Below, in pieces: positions 28,692 to 36,981 of a stretch of 64,000 bases of DNA. The notes beneath the pieces were generated by a model that saw only the letters and a list, made by a program, of their open reading frames with translations, did not search any database and had not been told where the DNA came from. Made by a program: the position numbers and the translations under genes. The stretch is taken from the NCBI GenBank assembly GCA_003222675.1, contig QHWT01000040.1:177475-241474 (forward strand). Reading direction: 5' to 3'. The first letter of the stretch is position 1. Each line of letters begins with the position of its first letter. The stretch is from Acidobacteriota bacterium (GTDB lineage Bacteria > Acidobacteriota > Vicinamibacteria > Vicinamibacterales > 2-12-FULL-66-21).

Positions 28692-30083
28692 ATGGCGCAA
28701 TCCGCCGGTTCCGACCATCTCCCCGTCGCCGATGCACCGCCGCGGCACGCGCCCACGCGCCTGCTGATCACAGGGCTCACGCTGGCGCTCGCCACGATCG
28801 CTGCCGTTGGTCTCTATACGTTCCTGCAGATTCGCGACCTTCGCGATCAGCAGACGGGGATCAGCGATCGAAACCGGAAAGGCTCGTTGCAGCTGCTGCG
28901 CATCCAGAACGATCTCGCATCGCTCGCCGTGGCGATGCGCGACATGGCGGATGGCGCCGAGCCCTACCCGCTGTCGGCGTGGCAGCCCGCGTTCGATCGG
29001 CTGCGCGGCGATTTGACGGCCGCCATCGTGCAGGAACGCGCACTCGCGCCCGCGGCGCGCGAGCCCGCACAGCAGACACGGCTCGAGCAGACGAACGAAG
29101 CGTACTGGGCTGACGTCGACAGGATGTTCGGGATGGCGCGGACGGGGGACAATGCCGGGGCCGTCGCGCTCATTCGCAGCAGCCTGATTGCCGAGCAGCG
29201 GGCGCTCGATGGCATGGTGTCGCAGTTCCTCGTCGCGAACAACCGGGTACAGGAGGAAGCAGCGCTTGCGAACCGCGGCATCTACGATCGCGTCGCGATG
29301 GAGATTCTCGCGCTCGTCGGCGTCCTGCTCGTCGTCGTGGCTGTCGCGGGCGCGTGGATCGTCGTCGCGAACCGCCGCGCCTTCGAAGCCGTGCGGGACG
29401 TCACCGCGCAGCTCCGGACGCTCTCCCGGCACACGATGCGGGCGCAGGAGGACCTGCAGCGATCGGTCTCGCGAGAGCTGCACGACGACTTCGGTCAGAT
29501 CCTCACGGCGCTTGGCACGCTGCTCGGCCGCGCGCGCCGTCACGTGCCGCGAGATACCGCGCTCGCGGAAGAACTCGACAACGTGCGCGGGATCGCCCAG
29601 ACGACGCTCGATCGCATCCGCGCGCAGTCGCAGTGGCTGCACCCGGGAGTGCTCGACGACTTCGGCCTGGAGAAGGCCCTGGGCCGCTCGGTCGAGCAGT
29701 TCGAGCGGCAAACCGGGATACGGACAACCCTCGTCGCGACCGGGCCGATCGCAACCATTCCGCCCGACTCCGCGATCCACGTCTACCGCATCGTCCAGGA
29801 AGCATTGAGCAATATCAGCCGCCATTCCGGTTCGGATCGCGCGCGCGTCCGCATCGCCTGTGAAGGAAATGCGCTCCATCTGGAGATCGAGGATGCCGGT
29901 CACGGTCTGCCCTCGGCTCGCGGGCGAACCGTCGACAGCGGCCTTGGCCTGGTCAGCATGCGCGAGCGCGCGGAACTCATGGGTGGACGGCTCCGGTTGC
30001 GCCGCTCACCCGAGGGCGGGCTCGTCGTGGACGTGCATGTGCCGCACGCCTTCGATGCTCCGCGAACGGCGGTGGTCACATGA
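28692..30083 (+). CDS. NarX/DesK-type sensor histidine kinase (HisKA_3)
   Basis: The gene encodes 463 residues from the ATG at 28692 (MAQSAGSDHLPV); the frame is open upstream from 28599 but only through repeats. A membrane helix (about 24-44) and a second (about 200-222) enclose an extracytoplasmic four-helix-like sensor region of 155 residues. The HisKA_3 dimerisation box SRELHDDFGQILTALG carries the phosphorylated His near residue 262. A HATPase_c domain has EALSNISRHSG (N box), EDAGHGLP and GLGLVSMRERAELMGG. The stop overlaps the response-regulator ATG (ATGA). The stimulus is unknown. Confidence 0.92.
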   Translation: MAQSAGSDHLPVADAPPRHAPTRLLITGLTLALATIAAVGLYTFLQIRDLRDQQTGISDRNRKGSLQLLRIQNDLASLAVAMRDMADGAEPYPLSAWQPAFDRLRGDLTAAIVQERALAPAAREPAQQTRLEQTNEAYWADVDRMFGMARTGDNAGAVALIRSSLIAEQRALDGMVSQFLVANNRVQEEAALANRGIYDRVAMEILALVGVLLVVVAVAGAWIVVANRRAFEAVRDVTAQLRTLSRHTMRAQEDLQRSVSRELHDDFGQILTALGTLLGRARRHVPRDTALAEELDNVRGIAQTTLDRIRAQSQWLHPGVLDDFGLEKALGRSVEQFERQTGIRTTLVATGPIATIPPDSAIHVYRIVQEALSNISRHSGSDRARVRIACEGNALHLEIEDAGHGLPSARGRTVDSGLGLVSMRERAELMGGRLRLRRSPEGGLVVDVHVPHAFDAPRTAVVT

Positions 30084-30739
30084 CCGCAAAACGCATCCGG
30101 GTGCTGCTGGCGGACGACCATGCGCTCGTGCGGCAGGGATTCCGGAGGATTCTCGAAGACGAGCCGGACATCGTTGTCGCGGGCGAAGCGAGCGGCGGCG
30201 CCGAGGCCATCGAGCTCGAACGCAGCCTCTCGCCTGACGTGGTCGTGATGGATCTCGCGATGCCGGAGATCAACGGGCTGCACGCCGCCATCGAGATGCT
30301 GCGGCGCCGGCCGGAGTGCCGCGTGCTGATGTTGAGCATGCATGCCGACCAGCAGTACGTGCGCAATGCGCTCGACGCGGGCGTGAAAGGGTACATCCTC
30401 AAAAACGCGCTCGAGACCGATTTGACGCGGGCGGTGCGCGTGCTGGCGGGCGGCGGACAGTTTCTCAGTCCCGAGCTGTCCGAGCTCGCGATTCGCAGCC
30501 TGCGCGGCGCCGACGGCATTGACCCGGATGACGCGTTCTCGCGGTTGAGCGCGCGCGAGATCCAGGTGCTCCGCCTCATCGCGCTCGGGAAATCGAACAA
30601 GGAGATCGCGACCATTCTCAGCTTGAGCGCGAACACTGTCGCGGTGCACCGGACGAACCTGATGAATACGCTGGGCGTGCACAAGACAGCGGAGCTCGTG
30701 CTGCTGGCCGTGAAAAAGGGACTGGTGGAATCAAAGTGA
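30080..30739 (+). CDS. NarL/LuxR-family response regulator
   Basis: The 219-residue protein has a receiver domain with the acidic pair ADD (11-13), phosphoacceptor Asp58 in VVVMDLAMPEING and Lys in GYILKNALE, followed by a LuxR-type helix-turn-helix (LSAREIQVLRLIALGKSNKEIA, then ANTVAVHRTNLMNTLGVH) at about residues 150-200. It is coupled to the upstream kinase and, by a GTGA overlap, to the downstream FG-GAP protein, so all three form one translational unit. Targets cannot be named from the sequence. Confidence 0.94.
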   Translation: MTAKRIRVLLADDHALVRQGFRRILEDEPDIVVAGEASGGAEAIELERSLSPDVVVMDLAMPEINGLHAAIEMLRRRPECRVLMLSMHADQQYVRNALDAGVKGYILKNALETDLTRAVRVLAGGGQFLSPELSELAIRSLRGADGIDPDDAFSRLSAREIQVLRLIALGKSNKEIATILSLSANTVAVHRTNLMNTLGVHKTAELVLLAVKKGLVESK

Positions 30740-32427
30740 AACCGCGCTTGGTCGCCGCCATGCTCCTCATGACGCTGATCGGCGTCGCGCATCCACGGAC
30801 GGCGCCGCCGTCTCCGGGATTCGAGCTGACCGACGTCACGGCAGCCACAGGACTGCGCTTCACCCACTACAACGGCGCGTCCGGCCGGAAGTATCTGCCC
30901 GAAGCGCTCGGCGCGGGCGCGGCATTCCTCGATGTCGACAACGACGGCTGGCAGGACGTGATCATCGCGAACGGCACGGAATGGCCCGGCCGCACCGCTC
31001 CCGACAACACGACGGCGCGGCTCTTTCGCAACAACGGCCGCGGCGGATTCGATGACGTCACCGCCGGCTCCGGACTGGACGTGCCGATGTACGGAATGGG
31101 CGTCGCGGCGGCGGACTACGACAACGATGGGCACGACGATGTGCTCGTGACCGCTGTCGGGCAGAGCCGCCTTTTTCACAACACGGGGAAAGGCCGCTTC
31201 GTGGACGTGACGAGTCGCGCGGGGCTCGGCGGCCACACCGGATTCAGCACGTCGGCGGTGTGGATCGATTTCGATCGCGACGGCCTCGTGGATCTCTTCA
31301 TCTGCAACTACGTGCGGTGGACGCCCGAGAGCGACATCTTCTGCAGCGCGGACGGGACCCGGAAGTCGTACTGCACGCCGGAAGCGTATCCCGGGGCGAC
31401 ATCGTGGCTGTTCCGCAACAAAGGGAACGGCACGTTCGAAGACGTCACCGCTACCGCCGGATTGCTCGATCCGACGTCGAAGGCGCTCGGCGTGACGATG
31501 CTCGATTACGACCGCGACGGGTGGCCGGACCTGTTCGTCGCCAACGACACGCAGCCGAACAAGCTGTATCGCAACACGGGCTCCGGCCGTTTCGTCGAGA
31601 CGGCGCTCGAGGCGGGACTTGCGTTCAGCGAGGACGGGCGCGCGCGCGCGGGTATGGGAACCGATGCCGCCGATCTGGATAACAGCGGCGTGCCGTCGGT
31701 TGTCGTCACGAACTTCTCCGGCGAGATGCTCGGGCTGTATACGCCAACGACGGCGGGGCACTACGCGGATCGCGCGGCGCATTCGGATCTCGGCAGGGCG
31801 ACGCGCCTGACGCTCGGGTTCGGCTGCTTCTTCTTCGACGCGGATCTCGACGGCCTTCTCGATCTGCTCGTCGTGAACGGCCACATCGATGACGGCTTGC
31901 GGAATGCGGGCGGCAGGGTGAATTACGCTGAACCGCCGCACCTGTTTCACAACAGCGGCGGGCAGTTCGTCGATATCGCTCGGGAGATCGGCGCGGACTT
32001 TGCGGCACCGAAGGTCGCGCGCGGCGCCGCCTTCGCGGACATCGATCTCGATGGCGACCTCGACGTGCTCGTCACCACGAATGGCGGACCGGCGCACTTG
32101 TATCGAAATCAGCTCTCGGCGCCGAACCGCGCCGTCCGCCTGAGCCTTCGCGGCAGCCGTTCGAACCGCGACGCGATAGGCGCACGCGTCCGCGTGCGCG
32201 TGGGCTCGTCATGGCTGACGCGATTGGTCCGCACCGGCTCGAGCTACCTGTCCCAGTCGGAGTTGCCGCTCACGTTCGGCCTCGGACAGCGATCCGGTGC
32301 CGAGGAGATGATCGTGGAGTGGCCGAGCGGAAAGCAGGAGAAAACAGGTCCTCTCACCGCGGGCCGCTTCTACACGATCACGGAAGGTCGTGGAATCACC
32401 GCCAATCAGCCGCTCCATCGACAGTGA
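30736..32427 (+). CDS. Exported FG-GAP/VCBS and ASPIC-UnbV repeat protein (CRTAC1-like)
   Basis: The gene starts at GTG 30736 and encodes 563 residues. A signal peptide (LVAAMLLMTLIGVAHP) leads into five or six FG-GAP/VCBS blades, each with a calcium-type loop such as DVDNDGWQD, DYDNDGHDD, DFDRDGLVD, DYDRDGWPD, DADLDGLLD and DIDLDGDLD. The C-terminal 120 residues form an ASPIC/UnbV domain (SNRDAIGARVRV..., TGSSYLSQSELPLTFGLG, VEWPSGKQE). A seven-bladed propeller that binds ligand or matrix at the cell surface is likely. The unusual point is its translational coupling to a two-component system, which suggests a role in the same signalling path. Confidence 0.88.
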   Translation: MKPRLVAAMLLMTLIGVAHPRTAPPSPGFELTDVTAATGLRFTHYNGASGRKYLPEALGAGAAFLDVDNDGWQDVIIANGTEWPGRTAPDNTTARLFRNNGRGGFDDVTAGSGLDVPMYGMGVAAADYDNDGHDDVLVTAVGQSRLFHNTGKGRFVDVTSRAGLGGHTGFSTSAVWIDFDRDGLVDLFICNYVRWTPESDIFCSADGTRKSYCTPEAYPGATSWLFRNKGNGTFEDVTATAGLLDPTSKALGVTMLDYDRDGWPDLFVANDTQPNKLYRNTGSGRFVETALEAGLAFSEDGRARAGMGTDAADLDNSGVPSVVVTNFSGEMLGLYTPTTAGHYADRAAHSDLGRATRLTLGFGCFFFDADLDGLLDLLVVNGHIDDGLRNAGGRVNYAEPPHLFHNSGGQFVDIAREIGADFAAPKVARGAAFADIDLDGDLDVLVTTNGGPAHLYRNQLSAPNRAVRLSLRGSRSNRDAIGARVRVRVGSSWLTRLVRTGSSYLSQSELPLTFGLGQRSGAEEMIVEWPSGKQEKTGPLTAGRFYTITEGRGITANQPLHRQ

Positions 32428-32433
32428 CAACAA

Positions 32434-32640
32434 TCGTCAATCCCTGATCCCTGATCCGGGATCCCTCATCCTCAATCCACAATCAGAAATCTCCAATCCC
32501 GAATCAGAGTCCCGAATCAGAATCCCGAATCGGAATCCCGAATCGGAATCCCGAATCGGAATCCCGAATCGGAATCTCGAATCAGAAGCCCGAATCGGAA
32601 TCTCGCTCGGACTCTCCCTCGGACTGTTCATCTGAGTCGG
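32434..32640. repeat. Left inverted arm of the four-helix-bundle element (AATCCCGAATCGG words)
   Basis: After CAATCCCTGATCCCTGATCC, GGGATCCCTCATCCTCAATC and a series of AATCAGAAATC words, about eight copies of CGAATCGGAATCC follow head to tail. The first part is a near-exact inverse of 33330-33385. The tract also encodes the Ser/Asp/Glu-rich C-terminus of the four-helix-bundle protein. Confidence 0.95.
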
Positions 32641-33121
32641 ATCGCTCATGAGAAACCGAATCCGAGTCGGGCCGCGCCGCCAGATCAGATTTCGGGTCAG
32701 ATGTGGGTTTACATTTTTGAGGCGTGTCGTGCCGGAGCTTGTACCGTCCTCTGTCTTTGAAGCCGGATCGATATAGATACCGGATGAAGCCGCCAAGCAT
32801 CCGACCGAGATCCTCCGCCATTGTCTCGCAGCGCTCGAGATCAGCTTCCGCAATGTGGCCCTTAGAGCGAGCCTGGCGAAGCCGTGCGATTACTTCCTTG
32901 AGCGATGCCTTCGACGTGAACAGATAGTTGGCGAACGCGTCATCGGTTGGCTGCTCGAAACCTTCTTCCATGTTCGAGATGATCGAGTCGTTCGCGTCGT
33001 CGATCTGCTTCCAGAGTCTCTGGTTTCTGACCAGTCGCGGACTCTTCAAGATCGCAGAAACTGCGCCCCACAGCTCCTGCGCCCTTGAATATATGGGTAA
33101 ATCTTCGAGTGTATTTGCCAT
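32582..33121 (-). CDS. Four-helix-bundle protein of the S23/IVS (Avd-like, TIGR02436-type) family
   Basis: From the ATG at 33121 the protein has 179 residues. The core MANTLEDLPIYSRAQELWGAVSAIL, then WKQIDDANDSIISNMEEGFEQPTDDAFANYLFTSKASLKEVIARLRQA and AEDLGRMLGGFIRYL, is the helical pattern of the S23 proteins found in 23S rRNA intervening sequences. These are related to Avd, the RNA-binding partner of reverse transcriptase in diversity-generating retroelements. The last 45 or so residues (Ser-Asp-Glu rich) are coded by repeat sequence. The frame is open upstream to 33391 only through GCGGGACGCGG repeats. The gene stands alone between inverted repeat arms; no reverse transcriptase is present in the window. 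Confidence 0.8.
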   Translation of the reverse strand: MANTLEDLPIYSRAQELWGAVSAILKSPRLVRNQRLWKQIDDANDSIISNMEEGFEQPTDDAFANYLFTSKASLKEVIARLRQARSKGHIAEADLERCETMAEDLGRMLGGFIRYLYRSGFKDRGRYKLRHDTPQKCKPTSDPKSDLAARPDSDSVSHERSDSDEQSEGESERDSDSGF

Positions 33122-33144
33122 GCAGCCGAGCTCAGCACGATTGA

Positions 33145-33395
33145 TGCCGCGCGGGACGCGGGACGCGGGACGCGGGATGCGGGACGCGGGACGCGGGGCG
33201 CGGGATGCGGGGCGCGGGATGCGGGATGCGGGGCGCGGGATGTGGGATGCGGGGCGCGGGACGCGGGATGCGGGGCGCGGGACGCGGGATGCGGGGCGCG
33301 GGGCGCGGGATGCGGGACGCGATAAGGGATTCAGGATACGAGATTGAGGATCGAGGATGAGGGATCCCGGATCAGGGATCTGGGGATACACGATT
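33145..33395. repeat. Right inverted arm of the four-helix-bundle element (GCGGGACGCGG words)
   Basis: About twenty copies of GCGGGACGC/GCGGGATGC/GCGGGGCGC words run from 33150 to 33320. GGGATTCAGGATACGAGATTG, GGATCGAGGATGAGGGATCC and CGGATCAGGGATCTGGG follow. The last 50 bases pair with the left arm at 32437-32475. Beyond the arm, 33396-33497 is a short promoter region for the next gene. Confidence 0.95.
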
Positions 33396-33497
33396 CACAC
33401 ATGCGTAGTGCATTTGAATTAGTGCGGTAACCGGAACGCAGTACTGGCAACCCTCGTTCTACGATCTATGCTCCCCTGCGATTGACGGGAGGCCATC

Positions 33498-34628
33498 ATG
33501 CTAAGCAGTAGTCAGGCACGACGCGGCATGTGCGTGCTCATCGCCGCCCTGCTGATTCCGGCGGCCGCGCGCGAGGCGTCCGCGCAGGGGTGCATTCTGT
33601 TTCGCGAGAGCGCGCCGCTCTTCGGACCACTGTCGGGTTCGTACGTGCAACCCGGCGAGTGGGAGGTGACCACGTCGCTTCGCGGTTCCACGGCCGATCG
33701 GCATTACTCAGGCGAGGTCTACCAGGCGCAGCGCACGGCGCTCGGGACGTACGTCATCAACAAGCAGCGCCTGCTGCTGTTCAATGTCAATCATGCCTTC
33801 ACGTCGCGGCTCAGCGCGGCGGTGAGCGTTCCGTTCGTGGTCGCGTCGTGGTCCATCCCGAGTCCGATTGCTCCGCCCGGCGCGCGCGGCACGCAGCACG
33901 GGCACGGGCTTGGCGACATCTCCGCCATGGGGCGCTTCTGGCTGTTCGACCCGGTGGCACATGCGAAGTACAACGTCTCGCTTGGCGCCGGGCTCAAGAT
34001 GCCGACGGGAACCGCGCGCGGTACGGACGTATTCCCCGACATTAGCGGCGCGTCTCCGTCTGAAAAGGCCGTCGATCAGTCGGTGCAGCCGGGCGATGGG
34101 GGCTGGGGCGGACAGTTCGAGGTGCAGGGATTCAGCCGGTTCGGCCGGATGTTCGTGTTCGGTTCCGCCAACTACCTCGCCAACCCGCGCAACATGAACG
34201 ACACGCCGTCGATTCTCGTCGGCATCGGCCGCCCGAGCACCACGACACCGCTACGCAACGTCAACTCTGTTCCCGATCAGTACCTGGTGCGGACGGGCGT
34301 TGGCGTCCCGGTGTGGCACAGAATCAGCGCGTCGCTCGCGTGGCGAGTCGAAGGGGTGCCTCGTTACGACGTCATCGGCAAGAGCGAGGGATTCCGCCGC
34401 CCCGGCAGGGAGATGTTCATCGAGCCCGGCCTTTCGTTCGTCACGGGCAAGTCGACGTTGCAGATGAACCTTCCGCGCGCGTACTATCGCTTCCGCGCGC
34501 CGGATCCGTACACGGGCGCGGCCGGTGACGCGACGTTCCCGGATTGGGTGATTCTCGGAACCTACGCGTACCGGTTCGGGAAGGCGAAGCACATCGCGAT
34601 GCCGGTTGCCGCACAGGCGCAGAAGTAA
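33498..34628 (+). CDS. Exported beta-barrel-like (porin or transporter-type) outer-membrane protein
   Basis: The 376-residue protein has a ribosome-binding site GGGAGG upstream and a signal peptide (MCVLIAALLIPAAAREASAQ, cleavage after AQ). The mature protein has repeated alternating strands (GEWEVTTSLRGST, LLLFNVNHAFTSRLSAAVSVPFVV, YNVSLGAGLKMPTGT, FVFGSANYLANP, ISASLAWRVEGVPRYDV) and a closing strand near WVILGTYAYRF. It resembles proteins of the outer-membrane pathway for aromatic or hydrophobic compounds, without a specific match. It is followed after nine bases by a TlpA-type thioredoxin, suggesting a two-gene operon. Confidence 0.65.
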   Translation: MLSSSQARRGMCVLIAALLIPAAAREASAQGCILFRESAPLFGPLSGSYVQPGEWEVTTSLRGSTADRHYSGEVYQAQRTALGTYVINKQRLLLFNVNHAFTSRLSAAVSVPFVVASWSIPSPIAPPGARGTQHGHGLGDISAMGRFWLFDPVAHAKYNVSLGAGLKMPTGTARGTDVFPDISGASPSEKAVDQSVQPGDGGWGGQFEVQGFSRFGRMFVFGSANYLANPRNMNDTPSILVGIGRPSTTTPLRNVNSVPDQYLVRTGVGVPVWHRISASLAWRVEGVPRYDVIGKSEGFRRPGREMFIEPGLSFVTGKSTLQMNLPRAYYRFRAPDPYTGAAGDATFPDWVILGTYAYRFGKAKHIAMPVAAQAQK

Positions 34629-34637
34629 GGTCCCGCC

Positions 34638-35165
34638 ATGGCGCGCGTCGGATCGAATTCGCTCGCACTGACTTTGATCGCGCTGCTGGCCGTGGCCTCG
34701 CTGCAGGCGAACGGCCGCACCGCGCCTCGGCTGAAGCTGCGCGCCATCGACGGCAGCACCGTCGAATTGAAGGCGCTGAACGGGAAGGTGCTGCTCGTCG
34801 ATTTCTGGGCGAGCTGGTGCCTCCCGTGCAAGGCGGTGTTTCCCGCGTTGAACAGCCTCCACGAAGAGTTCCAGGCGAAGGGCGTCGAGGTGATGGCGAT
34901 CAACGTGGACGAAAAGCGGCGCGATGCAGATGCTTTTCTCGCGCGGACGCCGCACACGCTGCAGGTGATGGTGGACCCGAAGATGGTCGCGGCGGACGCG
35001 TTCCGCGTCCGCCAGATTCCGACCGCGTTCCTGATCGATCGCGCGGGCATGATCCGCTATACACATGAGGGCTACGCGATCGAGGCGCTCGACGCGTTCC
35101 GCACGGAAGTCGCCACACTGCTCGCGGAACCGAATCTGCCGCGTGATCAGGCTAAGGGCTCATGA
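34638..35165 (+). CDS. TlpA/ResA-like thioredoxin-fold protein
   Basis: The 175-residue protein has an N-terminal hydrophobic export signal (LALTLIALLAVASLQANG) and a thioredoxin domain with the redox motif WCLPC (Cys61 and Cys64) in LLVDFWASWCLPCK. VEVMAINVDE and the cis-Pro segment IPTAFLID follow. It probably acts in the periplasm on thiols of cytochrome-maturation or surface proteins. It lies nine bases after the porin-like gene. Its tail (NLPRDQAKGS) runs into a repeat. Confidence 0.9.
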   Translation: MARVGSNSLALTLIALLAVASLQANGRTAPRLKLRAIDGSTVELKALNGKVLLVDFWASWCLPCKAVFPALNSLHEEFQAKGVEVMAINVDEKRRDADAFLARTPHTLQVMVDPKMVAADAFRVRQIPTAFLIDRAGMIRYTHEGYAIEALDAFRTEVATLLAEPNLPRDQAKGS

Positions 35166-35258
35166 AGCCGGACCTGAAGGTCCGCCCTGCAGCGCGCCGC
35201 ACTGTAGGCCGGGTCTTTAGACCCGGCGCCATCAGCGGTCATAAGCCTGAGCCCTGAG
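35157..35258. repeat. Palindromic repeat between tlpA-like and ligD-like genes
   Basis: GGGCTCATGAAGCCGGACC, GAAGGTCCG and AGGCCGGGTCTTTAGACCCGGC form stem-loops, and TAAGCCTGAGCCC closes with the first part. The genes on either side are convergent, so it may act as a bidirectional terminator, although no U-run is present. Confidence 0.6.
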
Positions 35259-35271
35259 GCGTTCTGTGTGA

Positions 35272-36228
35272 CTATTCCAGGTACTTCCGCAGCTCCACTC
35301 TGCGCGTCTTGAGCAGGAGCGGCTTGAACAGATCGCCCGTCTTCTTGAACCGGGAGCGCACGTTATCGAGGCGGAACTCCTCGATGCGGCACCCTTTCCC
35401 GATCTCTTTCCACGTGAGCGGCGTCGACACGCCGGCAAACGGAGTGGGTCTCACCGAATAGACGGACGCGAGCGTGCGTCCCCATGCGTTCTGGTTGTAG
35501 TCGACGAGCACGCGACCTTTCGGACGCTTCGCCACCTTGTACTCGGATGTCATCAGCGGCGGATGCCGGCCGGCCAGCTCCTGCGCGAGCGCCTTCGCGA
35601 ACGTCCACACCTGCTTCTGCACCGGGCCACGAACGATCGGCACGTAGACGTGAATCCCCTTCGATCCCGTCGTCTTCGCATAGGCCGGCATCTTCAGCGT
35701 GGTCAGCGCATCGTGCACGATACGGGCGGACTCGAGCACCTGATCCCACGTGGCGGACCCGGGATCGAGATCGAAGTGCAGGTAATCGGGCCGATCCACG
35801 TCGTCGCACTTCGCATACCACTGGTTCAGGTCGATGCACCCGAGATTGATCACCCACAAGAGCGACGGCACGTCGTCGATGACGGGAAAATCGATGACGT
35901 TGCCGGAGTCGTGCGGGATGCGGCATGTGCGGATCCAGTCGGGCCGCGGCTCCGGCGCGCGCTTCATGAAGAAGAACTCCCCCGCCGCGCCGTGCGGGTA
36001 GCGCTTCATCACCATCGCGCGGTCCTTGATGTGAGGCAGCACCAGCGGCGCGACGTCCGCGTAGTACTGGATCAGATCCCCTTTCGTGATTTGTCTTTCC
36101 GGCCAGAACAGCTTGTCGAGGTTCGTGAGGCGGACCTCTTTGCCCTGGATCTTCAAAGTGTGGGAACCCGCGCGCGGGATCTTGACAATCACCAAATCAC
36201 CCAATTCCCCAATTCCCCAATTCCCCAA
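35272..36228 (-). CDS. LigD-type primase-polymerase (archaeo-eukaryotic primase fold)
   Basis: The open frame of about 318 residues starts with repeat-coded sequence; the conserved part begins VKIPRAGSHTLKIQGKEVRLTNLDKLFWPE. Blocks typical of the LigD polymerase domain follow: YYADVAPLVLPHIKDR, RYPHGAAGEFFFMKR, the metal motif HFDLDPG, TTGSKGIHVYVPI, and RVLVDYNQNAWGRTLASVYSVRP. In bacterial NHEJ this domain fills gaps with ribonucleotides, normally with a ligase and Ku. Neither is present here, so it is a stand-alone version. The start is a TTG within a word repeat (36228) or a GTG at 36192; the N-terminus is uncertain. Confidence 0.88.
   Translation of the reverse strand: MGNWGIGELGDLVIVKIPRAGSHTLKIQGKEVRLTNLDKLFWPERQITKGDLIQYYADVAPLVLPHIKDRAMVMKRYPHGAAGEFFFMKRAPEPRPDWIRTCRIPHDSGNVIDFPVIDDVPSLLWVINLGCIDLNQWYAKCDDVDRPDYLHFDLDPGSATWDQVLESARIVHDALTTLKMPAYAKTTGSKGIHVYVPIVRGPVQKQVWTFAKALAQELAGRHPPLMTSEYKVAKRPKGRVLVDYNQNAWGRTLASVYSVRPTPFAGVSTPLTWKEIGKGCRIEEFRLDNVRSRFKKTGDLFKPLLLKTRRVELRKYLE
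36190..36228. repeat. CAATTCCC word repeat at the start of the ligD-like gene
   Basis: CACCAAATCACCC is followed by three AATTCCCC words. Read on the minus strand it gives TTGGGGAA repeats that supply the first codons of the ligD-like gene. Confidence 0.9.
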
Positions 36229-36900
36229 TTACTCGATGGTCTTCGAGATTCCGCGAATGGGCGCGAGCTTCGGCGGCCGGGGGCCGTGGCGGATGGCGCC
36301 TTCGACCGGCACGTACTCGAGCTCTTCGCCGGCACGCATGCAGCGCAGGAGCAGCCCGCCGCGGCTCATGTCGCCGCGGCCGACGAACGCGATCGGAAAT
36401 CGCAGGCGCGCACCAAAGACTCCGGTCAGCACGTCGACGTATTTCGCCGACGCGATGCTGCCGAGCAGAATGACGTCGCAGTCGGGACCGATTTCCTCAT
36501 CGAGCGCGCGGGCGCTCGAGAGCAGCGGCACGCGATAGCGCGCATCGTTCGCGGCGATGTCGACGGCTGCAAAGGCCCGGATGGCGTCCGCCGTCACGCG
36601 CGTCTCTGCGGGACGAAGTCCCGCACTGGGCGTGATGACGAGCACGCCGCTCCCCGTCAGCGGCGCGCCGGGATCCGGCGGACGCGCGAATCTCAGCGCG
36701 TAGGCGAGCTTTCCCTTGAAGTAGAGTCCGCTGACGAACGCGAACACCTCGCCGATCGCGGCGCCCTCCCGACCGCGGAGCCGCTGCGCGAGATCGAACG
36801 TGGCGCGATCGGAGAGCACCATGTTCGCGCGAGGTCCGCCGCAATTCGCGGGGGAGAGCAGGAAGATACGGCCCGGGTCTTTCTTGCGCCTTCTCACCAC
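36229..36900 (-). CDS. Conserved-looking protein of unknown function next to the ligD-like gene
   Basis: The 223-residue protein starts MVRRRKKDPGRIFLLSPANCGGPRANMVL with no signal peptide. It has RLRGREGAAIGEVFAFVSGLYFKGKLAYALRFARPPDPG, GVLVITPSAGLRPAETRV, DCDVILLGSIASAKYVDVL, and RFPIAFVGRGDMSRGGLLLRC. Alternating strand-helix segments ending in Gly turns suggest an alpha/beta fold like a uracil-DNA glycosylase or macro-type domain, but no catalytic motif is certain. It ends exactly where the ligD-like frame begins, so a DNA-repair context is a guess only. Confidence 0.6.
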   Translation of the reverse strand: MVRRRKKDPGRIFLLSPANCGGPRANMVLSDRATFDLAQRLRGREGAAIGEVFAFVSGLYFKGKLAYALRFARPPDPGAPLTGSGVLVITPSAGLRPAETRVTADAIRAFAAVDIAANDARYRVPLLSSARALDEEIGPDCDVILLGSIASAKYVDVLTGVFGARLRFPIAFVGRGDMSRGGLLLRCMRAGEELEYVPVEGAIRHGPRPPKLAPIRGISKTIE

Positions 36901-36981
36901 ATTGGCGATTGTAGATTGGCGATTGCCGATTCGTGAATGTCAATTGCCGACGGCCGATTGACGGGTTGACGATTGCTATTG
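36901..36981. repeat. GGCGATTG word-repeat tract
   Basis: ATTGGCGATTGTAGATTGGC, GATTGCCGATTC, CAATTGCCGACGG and CCGATTGACGGGTTGACGATTG are variants of one word in both orientations. The tract lies between the restriction gene and the gene at 36229, overlapping the restriction gene stop. Confidence 0.85.

Noticed and set aside
30076..32097. 673-residue antisense frame over the response regulator and FG-GAP genes
   Set aside because: Both sense genes have strong domains and coupled starts; the antisense frame has no motif and is Arg/Val-rich.
32434..33395. Diversity-generating retroelement around the Avd-like gene
   Set aside because: No reverse transcriptase, template repeat or variable target gene is visible in the window, so only the Avd-like protein and the repeats are claimed.
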